64,000 nt of DNA from Amorphus orientalis (GCF_030814015.1 NZ_JAUSUL010000005.1:62001-126000); one strand, 5' to 3'; positions 33,604 through 43,182 are shown, numbered from the stretch's first letter. Numbers and translations are program-made. Notes: a model not told the origin generated them from the sequence alone.

Positions 33604-34101
33604 ATGGCGGCGGCGGATGCGATCCGGGCACAGCGGGATAACGACGCGGCACATGCCCCGGCCCCGCGCTATTTCGAGGACCTCGCCGACGGCCAGCGCC
33701 TTCCCCCCCTGTCAGTGACCCTGACCGAAGACGACATCATCGCCTTCGGCCGCGCCTACGACCCGCAGCCCTTCCACATCTCCTCCGACGAGGCCGGCAG
33801 TTCGATTTTCGGCGAGCTGGTCGCCTCAGGCATCCACACAGTGGCCCTATGCACCCGGCTCGTCGTCGAAGGCCAGCATGGTCTCGTGGTGCTGTCGGGC
33901 CTCGGCCTTGACGCGGTGTCCTTCACCAACCCCGTGCGCGCCGGCGACACGCTGGCCGTAGAGGCCTGGTGGAGCGACCTGAAGCGGTCCGCCTCCAAGC
34001 CCGACCGCGGTTTCGCCCGGCTGAACTGCCGGGTCCGCAACCAGGACGGCGTGATCGTCGCCGACTATGCCTACCGCTATCTGATCGCCAGCAAGCCTTA
34101 G
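33604..34101 (+). CDS. MaoC-like hot-dog dehydratase
   Basis: A 165-residue hot-dog fold protein. RYFEDLADGQRLPPLSVTLT and the MaoC hydratase block (AFGRAYDPQPFHISSDEAGS, then FGELVASGIHTVAL) carry the Asp/His catalytic pair of R-hydratases. The substrate is probably an enoyl-CoA or related thioester. The ATG at 33604 has GGGAGGG upstream. A TTG one codon earlier is unlikely. Confidence 0.85.
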   Translation: MAAADAIRAQRDNDAAHAPAPRYFEDLADGQRLPPLSVTLTEDDIIAFGRAYDPQPFHISSDEAGSSIFGELVASGIHTVALCTRLVVEGQHGLVVLSGLGLDAVSFTNPVRAGDTLAVEAWWSDLKRSASKPDRGFARLNCRVRNQDGVIVADYAYRYLIASKP

Positions 34102-34102
34102 A

Positions 34103-34146
34103 GCAACGCCAGGGAAAGTGGGAACCGGTTTTCCGTCCGACGTTGC
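34103..34146 (+). repeat. Intergenic inverted-repeat element
   Basis: GCAACG at the left pairs with CGTTGC at the right, and between them lies GGGAACCGGTTTTCC, an imperfect palindrome. The sequence looks like the short dispersed repeats common between genes of Hyphomicrobiales. It lies directly after the MaoC-like gene and could end its transcript. Confidence 0.45.
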
Positions 34147-34206
34147 GACGAAAAACGATGACCTCACGCCGAGCTCGCTTCGCTCACCGGCTCCGGGTCA
34201 CGTCGC

Positions 34207-34239
34207 CCTGGATCCCCGCTTTCGCGGGGATGAGCGGAG
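34207..34239 (+). repeat. REP-like palindrome, diverged third copy
   Basis: This has the same frame as the copies at 29644 and 30042 (CCTGGAT...ATGAGCGGAG), but the stem is ATCCCCGC/GCGGGGAT instead of ATTCCGGC/GCCGGAAT. Both arms changed together, so pairing is kept. It lies in the 331-bp gap 34102-34432, which holds no gene. Confidence 0.7.
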
Positions 34240-34432
34240 CCGTGGGGCTGACGGCAGAGCAAAACAGGCACCGCCTCGCCATATCACTCGAACCAGCGCG
34301 CGACCGCGCGCCGGCCGGAGGCCGCCCACCCGGAGCGGGTGAGCGAAGCGAACTCCGCGTGAGGGGAAAGAAACCAGCCCGCGCCCGCGCAGCCGGTGCG
34401 CGTCAGCGCACTCGGCGTGAGCGATACAAAGC

Positions 34433-35932
34433 CTAGATGCTCTGGTTGTAGTCGCCGACTTCCGGGTTCTCCCGGAGTACGCCGTCCACGGCCTTGAACA
34501 TCTCGCGCATGCGCTCCTCGGAGACCGGGCTTTCGATCACCACGACCAGCTCCGGCTTGTTGGACGAGGCGCGCACAAGGCCCCACGTCCCGTCCTCGGC
34601 GATGACGCGGACCCCGTTGACGGTCACCAACTCGGAGATGGGCTGGCCCGCGACCTTTTCGCCGTTGGCATGCATCTCCTCGAAGCGCTTCACCACCTTG
34701 TCGACGACGCCGTACTTCTTCTCGTCGTCGCAATGGGGCGACATGGTCGGGGTCTGCCAGGTCTTCTGGAGTTCGCCGCGCAGATCCGACATCGACTTGT
34801 CCGGATTGCGGTCGAGCATCTCCAGGATCGCGAGCGCGGAGACGAGACCGTCGTCATAGCCGCGGCCCACCGGCGGGTTGAAGAAGAAGTGGCCGGACTT
34901 CTCGAAGCCGGCGACGGCATTGAGCTCGGTCACCCGCCGCTTGATGTGGGAGTGGCCGGTCTTCCAGTAGTCGATGTGGGCGCGGTTTTCCTTCAGGACC
35001 GGGTCGGTCTGATAGAGGCCGGTCGACTTCACGTCGGCCACGAAGGTCGCGTCGGGATGCAGTTTGGACAGATCCCGGGCCAGCATCACGCCGATCACGT
35101 CGGCATAGATCTCCTGCCCCTTCTCGTCGATCACGCCGCAGCGGTCGCCGTCGCCGTCGAAGCCGAAGCCGACATCCGCCTTGTGCTCCAGAACCGCGTC
35201 GCGGATCGCATGGAGCATCTCCATGTCTTCCGGGTTCGGATTGTATTTCGGGAAGGAGTGGTCGAGCTCGGTGTCCAGCGGGATCACCTCGACGCCAAGC
35301 CGCTCCAGCGCTTCCGGCGCGAATGCGCCCGCCGTCCCGTTGCCGCAGGCCGCGACGACCTTGAGCGGCCGTTTGATGGCGCGGTCCTTCACCAGATCGT
35401 CGATGTAGCGCTTGGGGAAGTTCTCCACGAACACGTAGGAGCCGCCGCCGGCGAGATCGAACGCCGCGTTCAGCACGATCTCCTTGAGCCGGCCCATCTC
35501 GTCAGGCCCGAAGGTGCGCGGCCGGTCGGCGCCCATCTTCACGCCGGTCCAGCCGTTCTCGTTGTGGGACGCCGTGACCATGGCGCAGGCCGGCACGTCC
35601 AGCTCGAACTGGGCGAAATAGGCCATCGGCGTCAGCGCCAGGCCGATGTCGTGCACCTTGCACCCGGCCGCCATCAGGCCGGAGACCAGCGCCATCTTGA
35701 TGGTCGAGGAATAGGACCGGAAATCGTGACCGGTCACGATCTCCTGGGGCTTGCCCATCTCCTTGAGCAGCGTGCCTAGCCCCATGCCCAGCGCCTGCAC
35801 GCCCATCACGTTGATCTCCTTGCCGAAGATCCACCGCGCATCGTACTCGCGGAACCCGGTAGCCTTGACCATCGGCTCGGATTCGAAGGCGTAGGTGTTG
35901 GGGGTGAGCTGCGGCTTCGGCTTGGGGAACAT
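34433..35932 (-). CDS. Phosphomannomutase/phosphoglucomutase
   Basis: A 499-residue alpha-D-phosphohexomutase. CAMVTASHNENGWTGVKMG holds the phosphorylated Ser, FGFDGDGDRCGVIDEKG the Mg-binding loop, EKSGHFFFNPPVG the sugar-specificity GEKSGH-like loop, and RASSNKPELVVVIES the phosphate-binding loop. It interconverts hexose 1- and 6-phosphates for surface polysaccharide precursors. The N-terminal ~20 residues (PKPKPQLTPNTYAFESEPM) are an extra tail seen in the alphaproteobacterial form. Single gene with intergenic repeats on both sides. Confidence 0.92.
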   Translation of the reverse strand: MFPKPKPQLTPNTYAFESEPMVKATGFREYDARWIFGKEINVMGVQALGMGLGTLLKEMGKPQEIVTGHDFRSYSSTIKMALVSGLMAAGCKVHDIGLALTPMAYFAQFELDVPACAMVTASHNENGWTGVKMGADRPRTFGPDEMGRLKEIVLNAAFDLAGGGSYVFVENFPKRYIDDLVKDRAIKRPLKVVAACGNGTAGAFAPEALERLGVEVIPLDTELDHSFPKYNPNPEDMEMLHAIRDAVLEHKADVGFGFDGDGDRCGVIDEKGQEIYADVIGVMLARDLSKLHPDATFVADVKSTGLYQTDPVLKENRAHIDYWKTGHSHIKRRVTELNAVAGFEKSGHFFFNPPVGRGYDDGLVSALAILEMLDRNPDKSMSDLRGELQKTWQTPTMSPHCDDEKKYGVVDKVVKRFEEMHANGEKVAGQPISELVTVNGVRVIAEDGTWGLVRASSNKPELVVVIESPVSEERMREMFKAVDGVLRENPEVGDYNQSI

Positions 35933-35979
35933 GGCGAGCTTTCCTCGGTCCGGCTTTTCGATTGGTTGCGCCTCTCCTA

Positions 35980-36027
35980 GAGCCTTTTCCGATCCCGTGG
36001 AAGCACGGGATCGACAAGAAGTGGCTC
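35980..36027 (-). repeat. Palindromic intergenic element between pgm and upp
   Basis: A perfect 10-base stem CGATCCCGTG/CACGGGATCG with loop GAAG (35990-36013) sits inside an outer GAGCC/GGCTC pair. The architecture matches a widespread rhizobial intergenic palindrome. It lies after the upp stop and may serve as its transcript end, though no T-run follows. Confidence 0.6.
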
Positions 36028-36088
36028 AAGATTCGAACCTGGCGCACGCTGGCGGAGGGCGTCAGACGACCCGGCGGCGGAGGTGCAC

Positions 36089-36718
36089 CTACTTCGTGCC
36101 GAAAATGCGGTCGCCGGCGTCGCCGAGCCCCGGCACGATGTAGGCGTGCTCGTTCAGTCCCTCGTCGATCGCGGCGGTGATGATGGAGACGTCCGGGTGG
36201 TGTCCCTGGAGCGCGGACAGGCCTTCCGGCGACGCCAGCACGCACACGAACCGGATGTTGGTGGCGCCCCGCTCCTTCAGCCGGTCGATGGCCGCGATCG
36301 CAGAGTGCCCGGTCGCCAGCATCGGATCGACGACGATGACCAGCCGCTCGTCCAGATCCTCGGGGGCTTTGAAGTAGTACTCCACCGCCTGCAGCGTCTG
36401 GGGATCCCGGTAGAGGCCGATATGCGCCACGCGGGCCGCCGGCACCAGATCCAGCATGCCGTCGAGAAGGCCGGTCCCGGCCCTGAGGATCGACGCGAAC
36501 ACGAGCTTCTTGCCGGCAAGCAGCGGCGACCGGGTCCGGGTGAGCGGCGTTTCGATCTCCACCTCTTCGAGCGCCAGGTCCCGGGTCGCCTCATAGCAGA
36601 GCAGGGTCGCCATCTCGCGGATCAGGCGACGGAAACTGGCCGTCGAAGTGTCCTTGACGCGCATCAGAGTCAGCTTGTGCTGCACCAGGGGATGGTCGAC
36701 GACCGTCACATCGCTCAT
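36089..36718 (-). CDS. upp: Uracil phosphoribosyltransferase (URC6-like role)
   Basis: A 209-residue enzyme making UMP from uracil and [58 protein letters not shown] (PRPP loop) and the C-terminal [14 protein letters not shown] are typical. It is the third gene of an operon with URC1 and URC4 homologues. In that pathway this reaction is the entry step for uracil breakdown, so here it probably serves catabolism as well as salvage. Confidence 0.96.
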   Translation of the reverse strand: MSDVTVVDHPLVQHKLTLMRVKDTSTASFRRLIREMATLLCYEATRDLALEEVEIETPLTRTRSPLLAGKKLVFASILRAGTGLLDGMLDLVPAARVAHIGLYRDPQTLQAVEYYFKAPEDLDERLVIVVDPMLATGHSAIAAIDRLKERGATNIRFVCVLASPEGLSALQGHHPDVSIITAAIDEGLNEHAYIVPGLGDAGDRIFGTK

Positions 36719-36745
36719 GTCGGGTTCTGTCCTGTTGGAGAGCTT

Positions 36746-37981
36746 TCAGAAAACGGTGCCATCGCTGTCGACGCGCAGCGGCGGACCGGCGTCGGCACGG
36801 CGCTCCAGCGCAATGGCCCGGCCGGCCGCCCAGCTTCCGCCTTCCAGCACGCAGGCGAGCGGAAAGACCGACGGCGCCACGTCGAGACGCCCGCGCACCT
36901 TCTCTGCAAGGACATCCAGCAGACACACCGTCAGCGCGCGCCAGCCGACGATCAGAGGACTGTCGACCGGGTGCGAACGCTGCGCGTCGTCCGGGTCGGC
37001 CAGCGAGATCACCCCGCCGTCGATGAACAGGCCGCCGTTGCGGTATTCGGCGAGCCCCGGCAGTCCGTCCAGGTCGGTGACCTCGACGCCTGCCAGGTCG
37101 AGCGGTTCGATCAGCGACAGCGCGAGCCAGGTGGAAAGCTTGTGGAAGGGCACCAGATCCGCGCCCGGCTCCTCGCCGCTCAACGACGGATGGCGCCAGG
37201 TGTCGCCCAGCGGCATGCCCGCCAGTTCCAGGCGCCCGGGGAACGCCGGCGTCAGCCCGTCGAGCACCACGTCGAGGATCGTCGCGGCGGGCACACGGCC
37301 TTCTTCGGCCCGGTAGATCAGCGCGTCGATCAGCCCGCCCGGACGCGGGTCGTCGTCCACGGCGAAGAGATCGCGCCGGTTCTCCATCGCATGGGCAAGC
37401 CGCGCCAGCACCTGGGTGCGGCCGGACAGGCCGACGATGGGGTTGTCCGGCGAGACCTGAAGCCCACTGGCGAGTTCGTCCTCGCCGATCGCCGCCAGCG
37501 CGACCGCATCGGCGCGGAGGGGATCGGCAGGAACACCGGAGAAGAGGCCGCCTGCGAACATAGCCAGGGACGCGATCGCGAGCCCTTCCGACCGGGCATG
37601 GGTTTCTCCGGTCAGCGCCTCCCGGTAATGCCATTCGGACCCGGCGCCGGCATCCAGCAGCACGCTGACGACGGCGAGATCAGCGGCGGCACGCGCCGCC
37701 TGGCGCGGGCTGTCGAAACCGCGGGCACCCGCCAGCATGCCCCAGCGGTCCAACCCGCCGGCCTCGAAGTGGCGCCAGCGCGAATGCAGCGACACCGAGA
37801 GATCGGGAAACCGCGCCTGGGTCACGGCCGCTACCCGCGCCGCGACCTCGTCCATGCGGTCGAGATGAAGCGTAAGGCCCGGAAGCCCGCCCTCCTCCGC
37901 GAGCGCGAACAGCCGCGCGCTCCGCTCGCGCACCGCGCCGGCTCGCATCAGGCGCCCGTAGGCTTCGCGTTCAGCGGTCAT
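36746..37981 (-). CDS. URC4/Urg3 family protein (DUF1688), uracil catabolism
   Basis: A 411-residue protein of the DUF1688 family, named URC4 in yeast and Urg3 in fission yeast and needed for growth on uracil as nitrogen source. Visible blocks are SLHSRWRHFEAGGLDRWGML, SVLLDAGAGSEWHYREALTG, DLVPFHKLSTWLALSLIEPL and LAEYRNGGLFIDGGVISL. The reaction is not known. The ATG at 37981 overlaps the URC1 stop by 11 bp. The long N-terminal extension of the open frame is Arg-rich and rejected. Confidence 0.9.
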   Translation of the reverse strand: MTAEREAYGRLMRAGAVRERSARLFALAEEGGLPGLTLHLDRMDEVAARVAAVTQARFPDLSVSLHSRWRHFEAGGLDRWGMLAGARGFDSPRQAARAAADLAVVSVLLDAGAGSEWHYREALTGETHARSEGLAIASLAMFAGGLFSGVPADPLRADAVALAAIGEDELASGLQVSPDNPIVGLSGRTQVLARLAHAMENRRDLFAVDDDPRPGGLIDALIYRAEEGRVPAATILDVVLDGLTPAFPGRLELAGMPLGDTWRHPSLSGEEPGADLVPFHKLSTWLALSLIEPLDLAGVEVTDLDGLPGLAEYRNGGLFIDGGVISLADPDDAQRSHPVDSPLIVGWRALTVCLLDVLAEKVRGRLDVAPSVFPLACVLEGGSWAAGRAIALERRADAGPPLRVDSDGTVF

Positions 37982-39230
37982 CGAGGCCCCGCCCGCGCAC
38001 GTCCGACAGGGGCGCGCCTGCCGGTTCGTCGGCCGAATAGTAGCCGGCCGCCTTCTTCGCCTCGATCTCCACGTGGGCGTCTTCCGGAACCAGCTCGGGC
38101 GGGATCGGCACCCGCTCCCCGATCGCAACGCCGGAGCCCGTCACCGCCTCGTATTTCATGTTCGACATGGAGACGAACCGGTCGATCTTCGTCACGCCTA
38201 GCCAGTGGAACACGTCGGGCATGAGTTCCTGGAACCGGGCATCCTGCACGCCGGCCACGCATTCGGTCCGCTCGAAATAGGCGTCGGCGGTGTCGCCGGC
38301 CGCAGCCCGCTTGCGGGCGTTGTAGACGAGGAACTTCGTCACCTCCCCGAGCGCGCGCCCTTCCTTCCGGTTGTAGATCACGAGTCCGGTGCCGCCCGCC
38401 TGCGCGCCCCGGATGCATTCCTCGATCCCATGGATCAGATAGGGCCGGCAGGTACAGATGTCGGAGCCGAACACGTCCGATCCGTTGCACTCGTCGTGGA
38501 CGCGGCAGGTCACCTTGCGGGCCGGATCGGCGAGGCCTTCCGGATCGCCGAAGATATAGACCGTCGCCCCACCGATCGGCGGCAGGAAGACCTCCAGATC
38601 CGGGCGCGTGACCAGTTCGGGATACATCCCGCCGGTCTGTTCGAAGAGCACGCGCCGGAGCGCGCTCTCGGTGATGTTGAAGCGGTGGGCAATGCCGGGC
38701 AGGTGCCAGACCGGATCGATCGCGATCTTGGTGACGGCCACCTCGCCGCCATCCCGCAGGATTTCTCCGTCCGGCGCGAGCCGGCCGTCGGCGATCGCCA
38801 TCGCGATTTCCGCCATGGTCAAGCGCGACCGGGTGACGGCGATGGTGGGCCGGATGTCCACGCCCTCCGCAATCTCCCGCGCGAACGCCTCGCCGACCAT
38901 GTGGCCCCAGGGATCGAGCGCCACGATGGCCCCGGGCGCATGCCAGGCCGGATTGGCGGGAATGTCGACCACCGGTGCCGTGTCGCGCAGATCCGGTCGC
39001 TGGATCGGATTGAGCGCCCCGGCGGCGACCGCGAGCCCGCGATACAGAGCATAGGCACCGCCATAAGTTCCGATGACGTTGCGGTCGGCCGGCCGCGTGA
39101 CGGATCCGACCACCGGGCCGCGCGCGGCCGGCGTCTCCACGCCCCATCGGATGGGGAACCTGACCGGCGCGCCGGCTCCGGGGTGCGACGTCAGACGGAT
39201 GTGGGTGGTCCGATTGATTGGCGAGGTCAT
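37971..39230 (-). CDS. URC1-type GTP cyclohydrolase II homologue
   Basis: A 419-residue protein. The C-terminal ~200 residues have the GTP cyclohydrolase II fold with the zinc site DECNGSDVFGSDICTCRPYL (three Cys) and GGTGLVIYNRKEGRALGEVT (catalytic Arg and Tyr). The extra ~190-residue N-terminal part (GPVVGSVTRPADRNVIGTYG) is the feature of the URC1 group, which acts on a uracil nucleotide rather than GTP in the yeast pathway. It is the first gene of the URC operon and starts at the ATG at 39230 (MTSPINRTTH). Confidence 0.9.
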   Translation of the reverse strand: MTSPINRTTHIRLTSHPGAGAPVRFPIRWGVETPAARGPVVGSVTRPADRNVIGTYGGAYALYRGLAVAAGALNPIQRPDLRDTAPVVDIPANPAWHAPGAIVALDPWGHMVGEAFAREIAEGVDIRPTIAVTRSRLTMAEIAMAIADGRLAPDGEILRDGGEVAVTKIAIDPVWHLPGIAHRFNITESALRRVLFEQTGGMYPELVTRPDLEVFLPPIGGATVYIFGDPEGLADPARKVTCRVHDECNGSDVFGSDICTCRPYLIHGIEECIRGAQAGGTGLVIYNRKEGRALGEVTKFLVYNARKRAAAGDTADAYFERTECVAGVQDARFQELMPDVFHWLGVTKIDRFVSMSNMKYEAVTGSGVAIGERVPIPPELVPEDAHVEIEAKKAAGYYSADEPAGAPLSDVRGRGLDDR

Positions 39231-39493
39231 TGAACACGTTCTCACGGGCAGGCGACACTTGTCGATCCCGTCATATGGCGACGGAATGCGTTATGCCAAA
39301 GCCGGTTCCTGCGAAACGATCCGACGGGGCCGACCGGCGTTTACCGGATTGACCGTGACAGGTGGGCTCGGCCAAATAGGTCCGGTCTTATTCTTCCTGC
39401 CGCCAAGGTTCGGCGCGCGCGCAACCTTCTTCGGGACCAATCCTGCCAGTCGTGCGTTGCGCCCCTGTTGCCCGCCAGAGCCGAGGAGATCAG

Positions 39494-40531
39494 ATGGCAC
39501 GCCCGCACGGAGACAACGATCCACTGGCCTTCCCGGTGTTGATTGCCGACGTCGGCGGCACCAACGCGCGCTTCGCGATGATCTCGGACGTCTACAGCGA
39601 GATGAAGCATTTTCCGACCGTCTCCACGTCGGACTACGACTCGCCGATGGCGGCGATCGAGCAGGCCGTGCTCGCGCGCACCTCGTCGCTTCCCAAATCG
39701 ATCGTGATGGCGATTGCCGGCCCCGTCGATGTCGCGACGATCAAGCTCACCAACGCCGACTGGGTCATCGATCCGGCCGAGCTGATCGAGACCTTCGGCC
39801 TCGACGAGATGGTGCTCGTCAACGATTTCGAGGCGCTCGCGCTGGCGTTGCCATCGCTCGATGAGGGCGACCTGATCCCGCTGGGGACAGCCACGCCGAA
39901 GCCGCACGCCCCGCGCGTCGCGATCGGCCCGGGCACGGGACTTGGCGTGTCCGCCCTCGTCAACTCCGCCGGGCGGGTCACTCCGATACCCGGCGAAGGC
40001 GGCCACATCAGTCTCGCCCCGGAGACGGACGAGGACTTCGAACTCTGGCCGCTGTTCGAGCGCTATCACGGCCGCATTTCCGGCGAAGCGCTGCTGTCCG
40101 GCCCCGGCATCCTGCGGATCTACCGCGCGGTCTGCGCCCTGCGCGGCGTGGAACCGGCCGCGGTCGCCGGCGAGGACGTCAGCGAGCACGCCGAAGCCGG
40201 CGATCAGGCGGCGGTCACGGCGATGCGCCTGTTCTGCACCTATCTCGGCCGGTTCGCCGGCGATCTCGCCCTGATTTTCCTGGCCCATGGCGGCGTCTAC
40301 ATCGCCGGCGGCATCGCGCCGAAGATCCGGCGCTTTCTCGCCGACGGCCACTTCCGTGCCGCCTTCGAAGCAAAAGCGCCCCATCAGGCGATCATGAAGA
40401 CCATCCCGACGTCGGTGGTGACCCACGACCGTCCCGCTCTGGAAGGCATCGCCGCCTTCGCGCGCACCCCGAGCCGCTTCGCCATTTCGCTGCAGGGCCG
40501 CCGGTTCGCGCGCAAGGACATGGACGACTGA
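39494..40531 (+). CDS. glk: Glucokinase
   Basis: A 345-residue ROK-unrelated glucokinase (Glk family) that makes glucose 6-phosphate from glucose and ATP. LIADVGGTNARFAMISD (phosphate 1), VLVNDFEALALALPSL (sugar site Asp), IGPGTGLGVSALV (phosphate 2), IPGEGGHISLAPETDEDFEL (glucose-binding) and GGVYIAGGIAPKI (adenosine) are in order. ATG 39494 has GAGGAGAT upstream. Divergent from the URC operon across about 260 bp, where both promoters should lie. Confidence 0.95.
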   Translation: MARPHGDNDPLAFPVLIADVGGTNARFAMISDVYSEMKHFPTVSTSDYDSPMAAIEQAVLARTSSLPKSIVMAIAGPVDVATIKLTNADWVIDPAELIETFGLDEMVLVNDFEALALALPSLDEGDLIPLGTATPKPHAPRVAIGPGTGLGVSALVNSAGRVTPIPGEGGHISLAPETDEDFELWPLFERYHGRISGEALLSGPGILRIYRAVCALRGVEPAAVAGEDVSEHAEAGDQAAVTAMRLFCTYLGRFAGDLALIFLAHGGVYIAGGIAPKIRRFLADGHFRAAFEAKAPHQAIMKTIPTSVVTHDRPALEGIAAFARTPSRFAISLQGRRFARKDMDD

Positions 40532-40533
40532 TT

Positions 40534-40556
40534 CGGTTCCGGCAAAGGCCGAACCG
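40534..40556 (+). terminator. Hairpin after glk
   Basis: CGGTTCCGGC pairs with GCCGAACCG (one bulged base) around AAAG, 3 bp after the glk stop. No T-run follows, so intrinsic termination is uncertain. Confidence 0.4.
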
Positions 40557-40709
40557 CCCCGGTCAGGGTCTTGCCATCAGGGAATGTCGAGCGATCTGGT
40601 CCCCACCCTCCAAAAGGTTTTCCCCAACCTGCAGAAAGGGTGTTGCATTCCCTGCCATGATCCGCCATATCCACGTCCTCTATGGACGCCGCGGACGCAC
40701 CGCGGCGAT

Positions 40710-40784
40710 GCGGGTGTAGCTCAGGGGTAGAGCACAACCTTGCCAAGGTTGGGGTCGTGGGTTCGAATCCCATCGCCCGCTCCA
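40710..40784 (+). tRNA. tRNA-Gly (anticodon GCC)
   Basis: A 75-nt cloverleaf with encoded CCA. The acceptor is GCGGGTG/CGCCCGC, the D-arm GCTCAGGGGTAGAGC, the anticodon stem CAACC/GGTTG with loop TTGCCAA (GCC), and the T loop GGTTCGAATCC. Both ends of the stem match the family, and there is no att duplication at this tRNA. Confidence 0.97.
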
Positions 40785-40963
40785 TATTCTCTCCGGCAAA
40801 ATCTCGATCTGACTGCGCAAGCGCCGCCCTGGCGCTCGGCGCGAAAGCGCGCGCCGGATTTCGCGCAAGCATCCGCGGTCTGAGCGCTTTCTTCGCCCAC
40901 CCGGCCTCCACACAAATCGCCTTCTTGGAAGGAATCCCCCTACCCGGGCCGCGCTCGTCCCGA

Positions 40964-41986
40964 TCAAACCCCGTAATAGGATCGGTACCAGGCGACGAAG
41001 CGGCCGATCCCCTCCTCCACCGTCGTGGTCGGACGATAGCCGACGGCCGCTTCCAGCTCCGACACATCCGCATAGGTATCGAGCAGGTCGCCAGGCTGGA
41101 GCGGCAGAAGCTCCTTGATCGCGGTCTTGCCCAGGGCCTTCTCGAGCGCCTCGATATAGGCGGACAGGTTCATCGGGCTGTTGTTGCCGATATTGAACAG
41201 GCGGTACGGCGCATTCGAGGTGCGCGGGTCCGGATCGGCCGCGTCCCACTCCGGGTCCGGCTCGGCGATCTGGTCGCTCGCACGGATCACCCCTTCCACG
41301 ATGTCTTCGATATAGGTGAAGTCGCGGGTGTGGTTGCCTTCGTTGAACACCTCGATCGGTTCGCCGGCGATGATGTTGCGGGTGAACTTGAAGAGCGCCA
41401 TGTCCGGGCGCCCCCACGGCCCGTAGACGGTGAAGAAGCGCAGGCCCGTGGTCGGCAGGCGGTAGAGGTGGCTGTAGGCGTGGGCGGTCAGCTCGTTCGA
41501 CCGCTTGGTCACTGCATAGAACTGCAGCGGATGGTCCACGCCGTGATGCTCGGAGAACGGCATCGTGGTGTTGGCCCCGTAGACGCTGGACGTGGAGGCA
41601 TAGGTCAGGTGCGGCACGGACGCATGCCGGCACGCCTCGATCATGTTGGCGAAGCCGACCAGGTTCGATTCCACGTAGGCATGGGGATTGATCAGGCTGT
41701 AGCGGATGCCGGCCTGGGCGGCGAGATGGATCACCCGGTCGAACGCATGTTCCTCGAAACAGGCCTCCACGGCCGCCCGGTCGGCCAGGTTCGCCCGCAC
41801 GAAGCTGTAGCCGGCGTTGGTGCGGCGCGCGACGTCATCCAGCACGCCGAGGCGCGCTTCCTTGATCTCGGGATCGTAATAGTCGTTGACGGAGTCGAAG
41901 CCGACAACGGTATCGCCGCGCTCCAGCAGTCGTTTCGCGGTGTGGAAGCCAATGAAGCCGGCGGTGCCTGTGACGAGAACCTTCAT
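40964..41986 (-). CDS. UDP-glucuronate 4-epimerase-like NAD-dependent epimerase
   Basis: A 340-residue extended [23 protein letters not shown] binds [16 protein letters not shown] and [14 protein letters not shown] follow, and the catalytic YAVTK is in [20 protein letters not shown]. The block [20 protein letters not shown] is the signature of UDP-glucuronate epimerases (LspL/WbnF type), supplying UDP-galacturonate for lipopolysaccharide or capsule. The ATG at 41986 (MKVLVTG) is chosen over a 31-residue longer frame. Confidence 0.92.
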   Translation of the reverse strand: MKVLVTGTAGFIGFHTAKRLLERGDTVVGFDSVNDYYDPEIKEARLGVLDDVARRTNAGYSFVRANLADRAAVEACFEEHAFDRVIHLAAQAGIRYSLINPHAYVESNLVGFANMIEACRHASVPHLTYASTSSVYGANTTMPFSEHHGVDHPLQFYAVTKRSNELTAHAYSHLYRLPTTGLRFFTVYGPWGRPDMALFKFTRNIIAGEPIEVFNEGNHTRDFTYIEDIVEGVIRASDQIAEPDPEWDAADPDPRTSNAPYRLFNIGNNSPMNLSAYIEALEKALGKTAIKELLPLQPGDLLDTYADVSELEAAVGYRPTTTVEEGIGRFVAWYRSYYGV

Positions 41987-42093
41987 CGAACCCTTCTGAC
42001 TACGCTGGAGGATGCGGTGGCGCAGGGCACGCCACGGGCGGCCGCGGGCGGAGGCCCCACCCCTTCGGGTCTCCACCAGCGGTCGCCTGCATA

Positions 42094-42133
42094 GAGCGTT
42101 TCACACCCTTACGGAAACAGTTCTGTTCCGCTC
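42094..42133 (+). repeat. Palindromic intergenic element before the epimerase gene
   Basis: An outer pair GAGCG/CGCTC and an inner stem GGAA(A)CAG/CTGTTCC make a two-part hairpin like that at 35980-36027. The sequence differs, but the architecture is the same. Confidence 0.4.
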
Positions 42134-42171
42134 CGATCTTCAGGAACGACGACAGCCCGTGGGCGCGGTCT

Positions 42172-43182
42172 TCAGCCCGGCGGCGCAGTTGACGACTGCG
42201 GCCGGGTATTCTCAGCCTTCGCCCCCCGCGAAAGCAGCGGCAATGCCAGCACGGCGATACCGATCCCGACGATGGTCATGAGAACCCGATTTGTTCCAAG
42301 CACGAGCGCGCCCGCTTCCGGCGAAAGGTCGAACGCCAGCGCGACGGCGGTCAGACAGAAGGTCCAAACCCCGTAGCGCTTCGCTCCTATCAGCAGCATG
42401 CAGAAGACGAGGAGCCCGACAAGCGATGCATGAAGCAGGGGCATCGGGGACAACCCGAGAAGCAGACCGCCCGTCGCCGCGCCGAGAACGGTCCCCAGCC
42501 CGCGCGTCTTCATGCGATAGATCGTTTCCCGGCGGGTCGGCTTCATCACTCTGAGGCCCGCCGCGGTCAGCCAGCACGGATGCGACCCCGGGCTGAAGGA
42601 CGCCGCAAAGCCCCCGAGCAGGGAGACCAGCGCCATACTCCCCAGAAAGCGGCGCCGTCCGGATTCCTTGAGCAAAGGCTCCGCGGACCGTTTTGCCTCG
42701 TCGGTCACGCCGGGAATGCACGCATAGACTAGTCCGGCCCCCCAAAGCGCTCCGAAAAAGAAAAAGAGCCCGTAGACCAGCTGTTCGCCGGCCGGCACCT
42801 GGCCGACGGACAGAAAGTAGGCCAGCGCGCCAAGCGCGACCGGCAGACGAAGGTAGCCCCCCGCCAGTTCGCCGATGCCCTGTGCCATCGCGGCTGCCAG
42901 CGCCAGGACGAAAAAGGCGAGAGAGCCGAGCACCACGTATCCGCCCACCGTGGCGAAGAGGCTGATGATGAGCGAGGAGGCCGTCAGCACTTTCCAGCGA
43001 CCGGAAGCGGGAAGGCGCGGAAACGACACGATCAGGAGATAGGCGCCGAAAGCGGCCACGGCGCCGTGCATGGCGTGTCCCGTGGCAAGGCCGGCGAGCC
43101 ATGGGGCAATGACGCCGATCGACAATGTCAGCGCCGTGAGCACCTTTCCGCGCGTCAGCCCGATCGATGAGGCCTCCATCAT
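42172..43182 (-). CDS. FUSC-family integral membrane protein (second FUSC of the efflux operon)
   Basis: A 336-residue protein with about eight to ten hydrophobic segments in two blocks (residues ~15-150 and ~190-320), in the FUSC/aromatic-acid-exporter layout: the start LTLSIGVIAPWLAGLATGHA, and the second half LRVMKPTRRETIYRMKTRGL, GTVLGAATGGLLL. The soluble central part of full-length MdtO is missing. Downstream of the OMF gene, separated by about 160 bp, so the link to the operon is likely but not certain. Substrate unknown. Confidence 0.75.
   Translation of the reverse strand: MMEASSIGLTRGKVLTALTLSIGVIAPWLAGLATGHAMHGAVAAFGAYLLIVSFPRLPASGRWKVLTASSLIISLFATVGGYVVLGSLAFFVLALAAAMAQGIGELAGGYLRLPVALGALAYFLSVGQVPAGEQLVYGLFFFFGALWGAGLVYACIPGVTDEAKRSAEPLLKESGRRRFLGSMALVSLLGGFAASFSPGSHPCWLTAAGLRVMKPTRRETIYRMKTRGLGTVLGAATGGLLLGLSPMPLLHASLVGLLVFCMLLIGAKRYGVWTFCLTAVALAFDLSPEAGALVLGTNRVLMTIVGIGIAVLALPLLSRGAKAENTRPQSSTAPPG

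Noticed and set aside
36083-38224. A 713-codon plus-strand frame over upp and URC4
   Set aside because: It is a shadow of two well-supported genes in high-GC DNA.
40710-40784. A second insertion site at tRNA-Gly
   Set aside because: No copy of its 3' end occurs downstream and no integrase gene is near.
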